From positions 1-64,000 of the forward strand of contig CAYRSN010000003.1 of NCBI GenBank assembly GCA_964427185.1: a stretch of 64,000 bases of DNA, in the 5' to 3' direction. This document shows positions 8,409 to 16,828 of the stretch, piece after piece. Every line of letters starts with the position of its first letter. The stretch's first letter is position 1. A program made the translations under genes and the position numbers. The notes beneath the pieces are model-generated. The model saw only the letters and a program-made list of their open reading frames with translations. It searched no databases and was not told where the DNA came from. This stretch comes from Sulfurivirga sp964427185. GTDB taxonomy: Bacteria > Pseudomonadota > Gammaproteobacteria > Thiomicrospirales > Thiomicrospiraceae.

Positions 8409-9398
8409 TTAAGCAGGCTCTTTGTTAGCGTTTGCCAGACTGGCTGGCGGCCAATTTTCTAATTTCGTACCCAAGCTCAAGCCACGCTGCGCCAGCACAT
8501 CTTTGATTTCTTGCAAAGATTTTTTCCCAAGATTCGGGGTTTTAAGCAGCGCTTGCTCGGTACGCTGAACCAAATCTCCAATATAAAAGATATGTTCTGC
8601 TTTTAAGCAATTCGCAGAACGCACTGTCAACTCCAAATCATCCACAGGCTGCAGATAAATCGGATCAATATTCGGCTCCTCAACCGGTTGCGCCTCTTCT
8701 TTCTTCTGTAGACGCATATCAACAAACGCATTCAACTGGTGACTCAAAATAGTCGCAGCCAGTTTAATTGCATCTTCCGGATCAATAGTGCCGTTTGATT
8801 CAACATCAATGATCAGCTTATCCAAGTCTGTTCTCTGTTCGACCCGCGCAGACTCAACTTCATAGCTAACTGTCACAATAGGACTAAATGTTGCATCTAA
8901 ACGCAATACGCCAATTTGCGCATCAGCAGCTTGTTCGGCCTGCCGATACCCCACGCCTTTTTCAACCTTAAGGCGCATGTTCAAATTAGCGCCTTCACTC
9001 AAATGCGCAATCACATGATCTGGATTGACAACTTCCACATCATGATCCAACTGAATGTCACCGGCTGTAACAACACCTGGACCAGACTTGGAAAGTGTCA
9101 ATTCTGCCGTGTCTTTACTATTGAGTTTGATTGCCACATCCTTCAAATTAAGAAGGATTTCCAATACATCCTCACGCACACCTTCTAGCGAAGAGTACTC
9201 ATGCAAGACACCATCAATTTGTACTTCCGTAATTGCAGCTCCCGGCATGGAGGATAAAAGAATACGGCGCAATGCATTCCCCAAAGTGTGACCGTAGCCT
9301 CGCTCCATTGGCTCCAACACCACTCGACTACGCGTTGGCGTATAGCGTTTAACATCCACAAGATTGGGGGTTAACATTTGCTCTAAAAACTGTTGCAT
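8409..9398 (-). CDS. rpoA: DNA-directed RNA polymerase subunit alpha
   Basis: Assembly platform of RNA polymerase and contact for UP elements and activators; 329 aa as in E. coli. I take the ATG at 9398, eight bases after a GGAG; a TTG one codon upstream is less likely. The N-terminal domain carries GHTLGNALRRILLSSMPG, the C-terminal domain carries RSANCLKAEHIFYIGDLVQ, including the Arg equivalent to E. coli R265. Encoded between rpsD and rplQ as in other gammaproteobacteria. Confidence 0.97.
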   Translation of the reverse strand: MQQFLEQMLTPNLVDVKRYTPTRSRVVLEPMERGYGHTLGNALRRILLSSMPGAAITEVQIDGVLHEYSSLEGVREDVLEILLNLKDVAIKLNSKDTAELTLSKSGPGVVTAGDIQLDHDVEVVNPDHVIAHLSEGANLNMRLKVEKGVGYRQAEQAADAQIGVLRLDATFSPIVTVSYEVESARVEQRTDLDKLIIDVESNGTIDPEDAIKLAATILSHQLNAFVDMRLQKKEEAQPVEEPNIDPIYLQPVDDLELTVRSANCLKAEHIFYIGDLVQRTEQALLKTPNLGKKSLQEIKDVLAQRGLSLGTKLENWPPASLANANKEPA

Positions 9399-9419
9399 CA
9401 AACTGTCTCCATTTAAGGA

Positions 9420-10040
9420 TTACTTGGAGTAAAGCTCCACAATCAAGTTCTCATGGATGTCAGCAGACAAGTCGGAACGATCTGGCACTTGCTTAAATAC
9501 ACCTTCAAACTGCTTGGCATCAACCTCAACCCAGTGAGGCAGTCCACGCTGCTGATGAATCTCCATGGCTGTAGCAATACGCTCTTGTTTTTTTGCTTTC
9601 TCACGGACAGCCACAACATCACCTGGCTTCACCTGATAAGAAGGAACATTTACAGTTTTGCCATTCACACTAATTGCCTTATGGGAAACCAGCTGACGTG
9701 CTTCAGCACGTGTTGCCGCAAATCCCATACGATAAACGACATTATCCAATCGTGTTTCCAACAACTGAAGCAAGTTAACGCCGGTAGAACCTTTTCGACG
9801 ATCAGCCTCTTTATAATAACGACGGAACTGCTTTTCCAGCACACCGTAAATGCGGCGTACTTTCTGCTTCTCTCGCAACTGCATACCGTATTCGGTAACA
9901 CGGCCGCGACGAGCACCATGCACACCAGGTGGCTGATCAATCTTACACTTTGTTTCCAAAGCGCGAATTCCGCTTTTCAGGAACAAATCTGTTCCTTCGC
10001 GACGCATCAACTTACATTTTGGACCAATATATCTTGCCAT
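9420..10040 (-). CDS. rpsD: 30S ribosomal protein S4
   Basis: Primary 16S rRNA-binding protein, 206 aa. MARYIGPKCKLMRREGTDLF is the conserved start; the S4 RNA-binding fold is seen at about 96-155 (RLDNVVYRMGFAATRAEARQ, then SVNGKTVNVPSY). The four-cysteine zinc form is not present (C9 and C32 only). In E. coli S4 represses this operon by binding the rpsM leader; a comparable leader cannot be judged here. Confidence 0.97.
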   Translation of the reverse strand: MARYIGPKCKLMRREGTDLFLKSGIRALETKCKIDQPPGVHGARRGRVTEYGMQLREKQKVRRIYGVLEKQFRRYYKEADRRKGSTGVNLLQLLETRLDNVVYRMGFAATRAEARQLVSHKAISVNGKTVNVPSYQVKPGDVVAVREKAKKQERIATAMEIHQQRGLPHWVEVDAKQFEGVFKQVPDRSDLSADIHENLIVELYSK

Positions 10041-10051
10041 TTCCGTATTCC

Positions 10052-10444
10052 TTACACTCTGCGTTTCTTAGGAGGACGACAACCGTTATGCGGAATAGGA
10101 GTCACATCCGCAATTGCAGTAATCTTGAAGCCTGCAGAATGTAACCCGCGCACGGCTGACTCTCGACCTGGACCTGGGCCTTTTACTTTAACTTCCAGAT
10201 TTTTCATGCCGTATTCCTTGGCCATTTCGCCCGCTCTTTCAGCAGCAACCTGTGCTGCAAAAGGGGTGCTCTTTCTGGAACCACGGAAGCCACTACCGCC
10301 GGCAGTTGCCCAGCACAAAGTATTTCCAGAACGATCTGTAATGGTCACAATGGTGTTATTAAAAGAAGCATGCACATGTGCAACACCATCAGTCACAACC
10401 TGTTTAACTTTTTTCTTAGGGGCGTTTTTCTTACCTTTTGCCAT
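10052..10444 (-). CDS. rpsK: 30S ribosomal protein S11
   Basis: Platform protein near the E and P sites of the small subunit, 130 aa. Family core HASFNNTIVTITDRSGN, the glycine-rich GGSGFRGSRKSTPFAAQ and the basic C-terminus DVTPIPHNGCRPPKKRRV are all present. Very short spacers to rpsM (18 bases) and rpsD (11 bases) show a shared transcript. Confidence 0.97.
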   Translation of the reverse strand: MAKGKKNAPKKKVKQVVTDGVAHVHASFNNTIVTITDRSGNTLCWATAGGSGFRGSRKSTPFAAQVAAERAGEMAKEYGMKNLEVKVKGPGPGRESAVRGLHSAGFKITAIADVTPIPHNGCRPPKKRRV

Positions 10445-10462
10445 AACTCAACTCACACTCAC

Positions 10463-10819
10463 TTATCTTTTAATAGGCTTGCGTGGACCTTTACGGGTAC
10501 GCGCATTTGTTTTAGTACGCTGACCGCGAACAGGCAAGCTACGACGATGGCGGATACCACGATAGCAGCCCATATCCATCAGCCGCTTAATATTCATAGA
10601 AATTTCACGGCGCAAATCCCCTTCTACAGGATATTTGCTGATTTCCTCACGAAGCGCTGCCAGCTGAGTTTCATCCAGCTCACGCACTTTTGTAGTGGGA
10701 TCTAAATTAATTGCTTCACAAATCTTTTTAGAACGTGTCGGCCCAATTCCATATATGGCTTGCAGACCAATCACGACATGCTTGTTAAGGGGCAAGTTAA
10801 CGCCGGCTATACGAGCCAT
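10463..10819 (-). CDS. rpsM: 30S ribosomal protein S13
   Basis: Head protein of the small subunit that contacts the P-site tRNA and L5; 118 aa. MARIAGVNLPLNKHVVIGLQ begins the H2TH domain, and the extended basic tail RGQRTKTNARTRKGPRKP ends it. It is the first gene of the alpha operon here: the 84 bases between it and secY hold a promoter but no rpmJ, which usually sits there. Confidence 0.97.
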   Translation of the reverse strand: MARIAGVNLPLNKHVVIGLQAIYGIGPTRSKKICEAINLDPTTKVRELDETQLAALREEISKYPVEGDLRREISMNIKRLMDMGCYRGIRHRRSLPVRGQRTKTNARTRKGPRKPIKR

Positions 10820-10859
10820 CTTGTCACTCTCCTACTAATAAAACTTTAGGAAACATGCA

Positions 10860-10889
10860 ATTATACTTTAACTAATTGCACTCCACCAA
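10860..10889 (-). promoter_or_regulatory. Sigma-70 promoter before rpsM
   Basis: On the minus strand TTGGTG (10884-10889), an 18-base spacer and a perfect TATAAT (10860-10865) stand 40 bases before the rpsM start. It would separate the alpha operon from the spc operon at the place where rpmJ is usually found. Confidence 0.6.
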
Positions 10890-10903
10890 CTAAAACAGTA
10901 TTT

Positions 10904-12220
10904 TCACTTATTTAGCTTTGCTTTCTTCATCATACTTTCATACTGACTGCTCATTAGCTGGGCTTGAACCTGAGTCATAAAGTCCATCACCACAATCACA
11001 ATAATGAGCAAGGACGTCCCTCCAAAATAGAAAGGAACATTCCAATAGAGAATCAAGAACTCAGGCAGCAAACAAACAGCTGTTATATACAGTGCTCCTG
11101 CCAGTGTCAGACGCTCCATAATTTTGTTAATATACCGGGCAGTCGCTTGACCCGGACGGATGCCTGGAATAAAAGCACCCGATTTTCTTAAGTTTTCTGC
11201 TGTCTCTCTCGGATCAAAAACAATCGCCGTATAGAAAAAACAAAAGAAAATAATCGCTAATGCATAAAGCAACACATACAGTGGCTGCCCCGGCGATAGC
11301 GTTGTGGCCAAGTCCTTAAGCCAGCCCATGCCTTCCGCACTACCGAACCACCCTGCAATAGTTGCAGGAAACAGGATAATGCTGGAAGCAAAAATAGGAG
11401 GAATCACACCCGCCATATTGATTTTCAATGGCAGAAAACCTTCTTGGCCACCAAACATCTTCCTGCCACGCATCTGTTGCGCATACTGAATAGGAATACG
11501 ACGTTGTGCACGTTCCACAAAAGCCACAAAAGCCGTTACAGCAATCACAAGCGCTAGCAGAACAAAGACCGTAATAGCATGGATACTGCCTGTTCGCACC
11601 TGCTCCAGGGTTCCGCCTAAAGCAGCCGGCAATCCAGCGACAATCCCGGCAAAAATAATGATAGAGATACCATTCCCCAGCCCTCGCTCGGTGATCTGCT
11701 CCCCTAACCACATCAGGAAAACAGTTCCAGCAACCAATGTTGAGACAGCAATCACTTTAAAAGTAAAGCCGGGGTCAATGACCACACCGTGGCCACCGAT
11801 ATTTTGAGACTCAAGGGCTACCGCAATACCCAAGCCTTGAAAAGTCGCCAAAACCACAGTGCCCAGTCGGGTATATTTGGTTAACTTACGCTTACCAGCC
11901 TCACCTTCCTTGCGCCACTGTGACATCACAGGCGAAATATGACTAAGCAACTGAACAATAATCGCTGCTGAAATATAAGGCATGATCCCGAGCGCAAATA
12001 CGGAAAGACGCTCTAAGGCACCCCCTGAAAACATATTGAACATGTCCAGAATGGTGCCTTTTTGCTGTTCAAACATTGCCGCCAATGCTTCCGGATCAAT
12101 GCCTGGAACAGGCACATGGGCACCCAAGCGAAAAACGATGATCGCACCCAGTACAAACCAGATGCGCTTCATCAATTCGCTCATTGCTTTCGCCTGACCT
12201 GAGTCAATCGCTGGATTCAT
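10904..12220 (-). CDS. secY: Protein translocase channel subunit SecY
   Basis: Main channel of the Sec translocon, 438 aa with ten predicted membrane helices. Conserved segments include GAHVPVPGID near the N-terminus, the plug region after it, PYISAAIIVQLL in helix 2, the cytoplasmic loop RRIPIQYAQQMRGRKMFGG and GIRPGQATARYI. The start MNPAIDSGQAKAMSELMKRI is normal. Last gene of the spc operon, four bases after rplO; followed by a new promoter for rpsM. Confidence 0.97.
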   Translation of the reverse strand: MNPAIDSGQAKAMSELMKRIWFVLGAIIVFRLGAHVPVPGIDPEALAAMFEQQKGTILDMFNMFSGGALERLSVFALGIMPYISAAIIVQLLSHISPVMSQWRKEGEAGKRKLTKYTRLGTVVLATFQGLGIAVALESQNIGGHGVVIDPGFTFKVIAVSTLVAGTVFLMWLGEQITERGLGNGISIIIFAGIVAGLPAALGGTLEQVRTGSIHAITVFVLLALVIAVTAFVAFVERAQRRIPIQYAQQMRGRKMFGGQEGFLPLKINMAGVIPPIFASSIILFPATIAGWFGSAEGMGWLKDLATTLSPGQPLYVLLYALAIIFFCFFYTAIVFDPRETAENLRKSGAFIPGIRPGQATARYINKIMERLTLAGALYITAVCLLPEFLILYWNVPFYFGGTSLLIIVIVVMDFMTQVQAQLMSSQYESMMKKAKLNK

Positions 12221-12224
12221 AGTC

Positions 12225-12659
12225 TTAAACTTCTACACTACCACCAGCAGCCTCAATTGCAGCTTTCGCACCTTTCGTACAAGGAATACCTACAACTTTT
12301 ACAGGCTTGCTGAGTTCACCAGAAAGGATGATTTTGACAAACAACACATTCTCATTCACAACGTTCGCCGCTTTCAAGGCTGCCAAGTCGATCACTTCCG
12401 CATCTACGCGATTCAGTTCATCCAGACGAACCTCGTCACGACGCTGGGATTTCAGTGATTTAAAACCAAACTTGGGCAGACGACGCTGGATAGGCATTTG
12501 CCCACCCTCAAAGCCAACTTTATGGTATCCGCCAGAACGTGACTTCTGGCCTTTGTGACCGCGGCCACCCATTTTACCCAAGCCTGAACCTGGTCCGCGT
12601 CCTACACGCTTTTTAGCCTTTTTGGCGCCTTCAGCAGGTTTCAGAGTATTCAAACGCAT
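12225..12659 (-). CDS. rplO: 50S ribosomal protein L15
   Basis: Late-assembling large-subunit protein, 144 aa. The glycine- and lysine-rich N-terminus (MRLNTLKPAEGAKKAKKRVG, then GRGHKGQKSRSG) and the C-terminal AKAAIEAAGGSVEV are typical. One base separates it from the rpmD stop. Confidence 0.97.
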   Translation of the reverse strand: MRLNTLKPAEGAKKAKKRVGRGPGSGLGKMGGRGHKGQKSRSGGYHKVGFEGGQMPIQRRLPKFGFKSLKSQRRDEVRLDELNRVDAEVIDLAALKAANVVNENVLFVKIILSGELSKPVKVVGIPCTKGAKAAIEAAGGSVEV

Positions 12660-12660
12660 C

Positions 12661-12846
12661 TTAAGCTTCCTCTACTTTTAGAAGGTAGGCTACTTTATTG
12701 ATCATGCCTCGATTTTCAGGCGTATCAATCACCTCAACAGTCTGATGCATTTTGCGCAGACCTAAACCTTTCACACATGCTTTATGCTTAGGCAAACGTC
12801 CAATCAGACTTTTAATCAATGTTACTTTGATTTTTTTATCTGCCAT
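12661..12846 (-). CDS. rpmD: 50S ribosomal protein L30
   Basis: Small large-subunit protein of 61 aa. The sequence KVTLIKSLIGRLPKHKACVK and the following GLRKMHQTVEVIDTPENRGM match bacterial L30, which is the short form without extensions. Located between rpsE and rplO with two- and one-base spacers. Confidence 0.96.
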   Translation of the reverse strand: MADKKIKVTLIKSLIGRLPKHKACVKGLGLRKMHQTVEVIDTPENRGMINKVAYLLKVEEA

Positions 12847-12848
12847 GA

Positions 12849-13358
12849 TTATTCACCTACAATTTCATCAACGCTCTTACCGCGTTTTGCCGCAACAGCT
12901 TCGGGACTACTCATAGAGGCCAGTGCATCTGCCGTTGCACGCACCACATTCACAGGGCGAGTCGTGCCCACGCATTTTGCCAATACATTCTTCACGCCTG
13001 CTGCTTCCAATACTGCACGCATCGCACCACCGGCGATAACACCTGTACCCTCCGAAGCAGGTAACATGATAATCTGAGCTGCCCCTTGCTTATAGTTAAT
13101 GGGGTAATATACCGTCCCATCATTCAAGCTTACTTTGCGCATGTTACGACGCGCTTTTTCCATTGCTTTTTTGATGGCAACCGGCACCTCTGCAGCTTTG
13201 GCATTGGCATAACCAACTCGTCCATTACCATCCCCTACCACGCACAAGGCTGAGAAGCCGAACACGCGACCGCCTTTTACTACTTTTGCAACGCGCCGGA
13301 CAGAAACAAGCTTCTCAATCAACTGTTCCTGATTTTCTTTCATTTCATGTGAAGCCAT
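12849..13358 (-). CDS. rpsE: 30S ribosomal protein S5
   Basis: Small-subunit protein at the mRNA entry and decoding fidelity region; 169 aa. The N-terminal double-stranded RNA-binding fold contains VSVRRVAKVVKGGRVFGFSA; the C-terminal domain contains GTGVIAGGAMRAVLEAAG and the SVDEIVGE end. The spectinomycin-contact loop (VVKGGR) looks wild type. Confidence 0.97.
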   Translation of the reverse strand: MASHEMKENQEQLIEKLVSVRRVAKVVKGGRVFGFSALCVVGDGNGRVGYANAKAAEVPVAIKKAMEKARRNMRKVSLNDGTVYYPINYKQGAAQIIMLPASEGTGVIAGGAMRAVLEAAGVKNVLAKCVGTTRPVNVVRATADALASMSSPEAVAAKRGKSVDEIVGE

Positions 13359-13369
13359 ATCACACCCTT

Positions 13370-13723
13370 TTAAAATTCGAGTCCGTTTGCACGCGCAGCA
13401 TCCGCTAACGCTTGCACACGACCATGATACTTAAATCCTGAGCGATCAAATGCAACCTTCGTTACACCCGCAGCCCGCGCCTTTTCCGCAATCGCCTTAC
13501 CAACGACTTCTGCCGCTGCTTTATTGCCCGTGGCCTGAAGATCACTCTTCAGGGTCTTATCCAGCGTTGAAGCAGATGCAAGTACTGTTGCACCATCCGC
13601 AGCAATAACCTGTGCATAGATATGACGCGGGGTGCGATGCACACTTAAACGCGGCATGCCAAGGCGTTTAATATGACCGCGAGTTTTCCGCGCTCTACGC
13701 AAACGCGCTTTTCTCTTATCCAT
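13370..13723 (-). CDS. rplR: 50S ribosomal protein L18
   Basis: 5S rRNA-binding protein of the central protuberance, 117 aa. MDKRKARLRRARKTRGHIKR is the basic N-terminal tail, followed by RLSVHRTPRHIYAQVI and the C-terminal FDRSGFKYHGRVQALADAAR, all conserved. Encoded between rplF and rpsE as in other spc operons. Confidence 0.97.
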   Translation of the reverse strand: MDKRKARLRRARKTRGHIKRLGMPRLSVHRTPRHIYAQVIAADGATVLASASTLDKTLKSDLQATGNKAAAEVVGKAIAEKARAAGVTKVAFDRSGFKYHGRVQALADAARANGLEF

Positions 13724-13736
13724 TTCAATCCCTCAA

Positions 13737-14270
13737 TTATTTTTTCTTGGCTTCTTTACGCAGAATATATTCATCGGCATATCGAACACCTTTACCCTTA
13801 TAAGGCTCTGGTGGACGATAAGCACGGATCTCTGCTGCAACCTGACCAACCAGCTGCTTATCAGCACCTTTCAGTACAATCTCTGTTTGGCTTGGTGTTT
13901 CTGCGGTCACACCTTCTGGCAACTCATGCACAACAGGGTGTGAAAAACCAAGTGTCAGGTTAAGTTTATTACCCTGAGCTTGTGCACGGTAACCCACACC
14001 TACCAGCTGAAGCTTCTTTTCAAAGCCGCTTGTCACACCAATGATCATGTTATTAACAATTGAGCGTGCAGTTCCAGCCTGAGCCCAGCCATTGCTATAG
14101 CCTTCTTTAGGCGCAAAAATCACTTTATTTTCTTCTACACTAATGGCAACGGCGTCATTGAAGCGTTTGGTCATTGTGGCTTTAGGACCTTTAACAGTCA
14201 CTGTTTGCCCATCAAGCTTAACCTCAACACCTGCTGGAATTGCGACAGGAGATTTTGCTATACGTGACAT
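13737..14270 (-). CDS. rplF: 50S ribosomal protein L6
   Basis: Large-subunit protein near the factor-binding site, 177 aa, built of two homologous domains. MSRIAKSPVAIPAGVEVKLD starts domain 1; domain 2 has KLQLVGVGYRAQAQGNKLNL and the conserved C-terminal YRPPEPYKGKGVRYADEYIL. Spacers to its neighbours are 10-13 bases. Confidence 0.97.
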   Translation of the reverse strand: MSRIAKSPVAIPAGVEVKLDGQTVTVKGPKATMTKRFNDAVAISVEENKVIFAPKEGYSNGWAQAGTARSIVNNMIIGVTSGFEKKLQLVGVGYRAQAQGNKLNLTLGFSHPVVHELPEGVTAETPSQTEIVLKGADKQLVGQVAAEIRAYRPPEPYKGKGVRYADEYILRKEAKKK

Positions 14271-14280
14271 ACCTTACTCC

Positions 14281-14676
14281 TTACGCAACAGTGCAGACAA
14301 CTTCACCACCCAGCCCCTGTTTGCGGGCTTCATGGTCAGTCATCACACCTTTTGAGGTTGAAACAATTGCGATTCCCAAGCCACCCATCACTTTTGGCAG
14401 CTCATCCTTTTTCTTATAAACGCGCAATCCAGGGCGGCTTACTCGTTTCACTTCCTCAATCACAGGCTTACCTTGATAATACTTAAGCTTCACAATCAGC
14501 TCAGGCTTACCTGCATTATCAGAAACTTCATAGCCCTCAATATAGCCCTCTTTATGCATTACATCCAGAAGGGCTTTTTTAAGCTTGGAGCTTGCGACCT
14601 TAACTTTGTCATGACCAGCCATTTGCGCATTGCGAATGCGGGTCAACATATCTGCAATCGGATCAGACATACTCAT
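14281..14676 (-). CDS. rpsH: 30S ribosomal protein S8
   Basis: 16S rRNA-binding assembly protein, 131 aa; in E. coli it is also the translational repressor of the spc operon. The core SDPIADMLTRIRNAQMAGHD, the GLRVYKKKDELPKVMGGLGI loop and the end GGEVVCTVA are typical. The first of two close ATG codons is used because AAGGA lies nine bases before it. Confidence 0.97.
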   Translation of the reverse strand: MSMSDPIADMLTRIRNAQMAGHDKVKVASSKLKKALLDVMHKEGYIEGYEVSDNAGKPELIVKLKYYQGKPVIEEVKRVSRPGLRVYKKKDELPKVMGGLGIAIVSTSKGVMTDHEARKQGLGGEVVCTVA

Positions 14677-14688
14677 AGTTTTATATCC

Positions 14689-14994
14689 TTACCAGCTCGC
14701 TTTCTTCAGACCAGGAATATCGCCCTGCATTCCGTGCAGACGAATCATATTCCGAGAAAGACCAAATTTTCTATAAACAGCATGTGGACGCCCAGTCAAA
14801 CGGCAACGACGCTGCACACGCACAGGAGAGGCATTACGTGGAAGCTTATTTAACGCTTCCAAGGCTGCCATCCGCTCTTCAAAGGGCAAACTCATATCAT
14901 TCGCGATTGCCTTTAACTTCGCACGTTTTTCAGCGTACTTTTGCACAGTTTTCATACGCTTGAGCTCACGCGCAATCATGGATTTCTTCGCCAT
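14689..14994 (-). CDS. rpsN: 30S ribosomal protein S14
   Basis: Small-subunit head protein, 101 aa. This is the long form without the CxxC zinc pairs (C+/C- distinction: C-), consistent with a zinc-independent S14. MAKKSMIARELKRM and RCRLTGRPHAVYRKFGLSRN, ending in GDIPGLKKASW, are diagnostic. Confidence 0.97.
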   Translation of the reverse strand: MAKKSMIARELKRMKTVQKYAEKRAKLKAIANDMSLPFEERMAALEALNKLPRNASPVRVQRRCRLTGRPHAVYRKFGLSRNMIRLHGMQGDIPGLKKASW

Positions 14995-15002
14995 ATCGCA
15001 CC

Positions 15003-15545
15003 TTATTGCTTTTTAAATGGGAAATTAAACGCTTCCAAAAGCGCTTTTGCTTCTTCGTCAGATTTCGCTGTCGTAGAGATGCTGATATCCATCCCACGGA
15101 TTGCATCCACTTTCTCGAACTCAATCTCCGGAAAGATAATCTGCTCTTTAATGCCCATGTTGTAATTTCCACGTCCATCAAAAGACTTGGGGCTTACACC
15201 ACGAAAATCTCGAACACGAGGCAGCGCAATATTGATCAAACGATCTAAAAACTCGTACATGCGCTCACCACGCAATGTCACTTTACAACCGATCGGCCAA
15301 CCTTCACGAAGCTTAAAACCTGCCACAGATTTACGCGCAAGTGTTTTAATTGGCTTCTGGCCAGCAATCAACGCCATATCCGCCATCGCATGCTCCAGAA
15401 ACTTTTTATCTCCCAGCGCTTCACCCACACCCATATTCAGAGTAATTTTGGTTACTTTTGGCACTTCCATTGGTGACTTGTAACCAAACTTCTCCATCAG
15501 TTTTGGCAGCACTTCTTCACGATATACTTTTTTTAATCTAGCCAT
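15003..15545 (-). CDS. rplE: 50S ribosomal protein L5
   Basis: 5S rRNA-binding protein that forms a bridge to S13, 180 aa. ARLKKVYREEVLPKLMEKFG starts it; the core includes GQKPIKTLARKSVAGFKLRE and the end RGMDISISTTAKSDEEAKAL. Encoded between rplX and rpsN. Confidence 0.97.
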   Translation of the reverse strand: MARLKKVYREEVLPKLMEKFGYKSPMEVPKVTKITLNMGVGEALGDKKFLEHAMADMALIAGQKPIKTLARKSVAGFKLREGWPIGCKVTLRGERMYEFLDRLINIALPRVRDFRGVSPKSFDGRGNYNMGIKEQIIFPEIEFEKVDAIRGMDISISTTAKSDEEAKALLEAFNFPFKKQ

Positions 15546-15556
15546 CCCATCAACCC

Positions 15557-15871
15557 TTATGCATCCACGGTCTTGCCGGTTGATTTAAAATAACGAACCT
15601 TTTTATCCCCTTCAAGACGGTAACCAACACGGTCTCCCTTCCCTGTCTCAGGGTTAAATAACATGACATTGGAAGCATGAATAGGCATCTCTTTAGAAAT
15701 GATGCCTCCCTGCTCTCCCGTCATAGGGTTCGGCTTAACATGTTTCTTTACAAGGTTAATGCCATCCACCAGGACACGACCATTTGCCAACACTTTGGAA
15801 ACAGAGCCTCGCTTTCCTTTGTCCTTGCCGGCAATCACAATGACTTCGTCACCTTTCTTTAATCGATTCAT
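15557..15871 (-). CDS. rplX: 50S ribosomal protein L24
   Basis: Assembly initiator protein of the large subunit, 104 aa. The KOW motif is seen at KKGDEVIVIAGKDKGKRGSV (residues 5-24). I take the ATG at 15871, seven bases after AAGGA; a TTG two codons upstream is too close to that site. The end GKGDRVGYRLEGDKKVRYFK is normal for bacterial L24. Confidence 0.96.
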   Translation of the reverse strand: MNRLKKGDEVIVIAGKDKGKRGSVSKVLANGRVLVDGINLVKKHVKPNPMTGEQGGIISKEMPIHASNVMLFNPETGKGDRVGYRLEGDKKVRYFKSTGKTVDA

Positions 15872-15881
15872 GATCAAATCC

Positions 15882-16250
15882 TTATAGTACTTCTGGCGCC
15901 AGAGAAACGATTTTCATAAATTTATCATTTCTCAACTCACGCGTAACAGGACCGAAAATACGTGTGCCAATTGGCTCAAGCTTTTGGTTAAGCAGCACCG
16001 CTGCATTTCCATCAAACTTGATCAATGAGCCATCTGGGCGACGAATGCCTTTAGCTGTTCTCACAACCACTGCATTGTAAACATCACCCTTTTTAACACG
16101 CCCTCGCGGCGTTGCTTCTTTGACAGAAACTTTAATAACATCACCAACAGACGCATAACGGCGCTTTGAACCGCCCAGCACCTTAATACACTGAACTTTT
16201 TTTGCACCACTGTTGTCGGCAACATCAAGAACTGTTTGCATTTGAATCAT
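15882..16250 (-). CDS. rplN: 50S ribosomal protein L14
   Basis: Subunit-interface protein and target of the silencing factor RsfS, 122 aa. It is highly conserved: MIQMQTVLDVADNSGAKKVQ at the start and FGPVTRELRNDKFMKIVSLA at the end. It is the first gene of the spc unit, and a 123-base gap with a promoter separates it from rpsQ. Confidence 0.98.
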   Translation of the reverse strand: MIQMQTVLDVADNSGAKKVQCIKVLGGSKRRYASVGDVIKVSVKEATPRGRVKKGDVYNAVVVRTAKGIRRPDGSLIKFDGNAAVLLNQKLEPIGTRIFGPVTRELRNDKFMKIVSLAPEVL

Positions 16251-16287
16251 AGCGGCACTCCACTTTCAACCGCAGGTTAAAAAAACA

Positions 16288-16316
16288 ATAATACACCAAA
16301 ACCGCTAATTTGGCCA
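16288..16316 (-). promoter_or_regulatory. Promoter candidate of the spc operon
   Basis: In the 123-base rpsQ-rplN gap the minus strand reads TGGCCA (16311-16316), a 17-base spacer and TATTAT (16288-16293). The -10 has five of six consensus bases, the -35 four of six. Its position equals that of the E. coli spc promoter. Confidence 0.5.
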
Positions 16317-16373
16317 GTCCCTGAAAAACAGGCTTAACCAAAGAAGCGGGCAATGAATTAAATTATCTATTAT

Positions 16374-16634
16374 TTATCGAGCAGCGCGCTGATCGATACT
16401 AACTAATTTCCAAGTCTTATGCTTAGAGATCGGACGACTTTCTACAACCGTAACCGTATCTCCTACCTGACACTCATTATTTTCATCATGCGCCATTATT
16501 TTAGTCGATTTGCGCACAAACTTCTTGTATTTAGGGTGTTTTACATAACGGTCAACACGCACAACAATGGATTTGTCCATTCCATTGGAAACAACCACAC
16601 CCTTTGCTGTATGGGCTTGCTTTTGCTCACTCAT
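16374..16634 (-). CDS. rpsQ: 30S ribosomal protein S17
   Basis: Primary 16S rRNA-binding protein of the small-subunit body, 86 aa. GVVVSNGMDKSIVVRVDRYV and ESRPISKHKTWKLVSI are typical. The frame is open three codons upstream into rpmC, but MSEQKQAH at 16634 aligns with the usual start and lies one base after the rpmC stop. Last gene of the S10 operon. Confidence 0.95.
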   Translation of the reverse strand: MSEQKQAHTAKGVVVSNGMDKSIVVRVDRYVKHPKYKKFVRKSTKIMAHDENNECQVGDTVTVVESRPISKHKTWKLVSIDQRAAR

Positions 16635-16635
16635 C

Positions 16636-16827
16636 TTATGCACCTACCTTTCCACAAATCAAGGTCTTTACGCGAGCAATATCACGACGCACCTTACGCA
16701 GTTCAGCCGTATTTTTCAGCTGACCTGTTGCATGCTGCATTCTCAGGTTAAACTGATTTTTACGCAGATCACTCAGCACCTCGTTCAGCTCACTTACCGA
16801 TTTTTCACGCAATGTTTTGATATCCAT
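16636..16827 (-). CDS. rpmC: 50S ribosomal protein L29
   Basis: Protein at the tunnel exit and docking site region for trigger factor and SRP, 63 aa. MDIKTLREKSVSELNEVLSD and QFNLRMQHATGQLKNTAELR define it. It sits between rplP (one-base spacer) and rpsQ (one-base spacer). Confidence 0.96.
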   Translation of the reverse strand: MDIKTLREKSVSELNEVLSDLRKNQFNLRMQHATGQLKNTAELRKVRRDIARVKTLICGKVGA

Positions 16828-16828
16828 C

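Noticed and set aside
9453..10523. 356-codon open frame on the + strand opposite rpsD and rpsK
   Set aside because: It lies entirely across highly conserved ribosomal protein genes on the other strand, has no ribosome site and no recognisable domain. It is a shadow frame.
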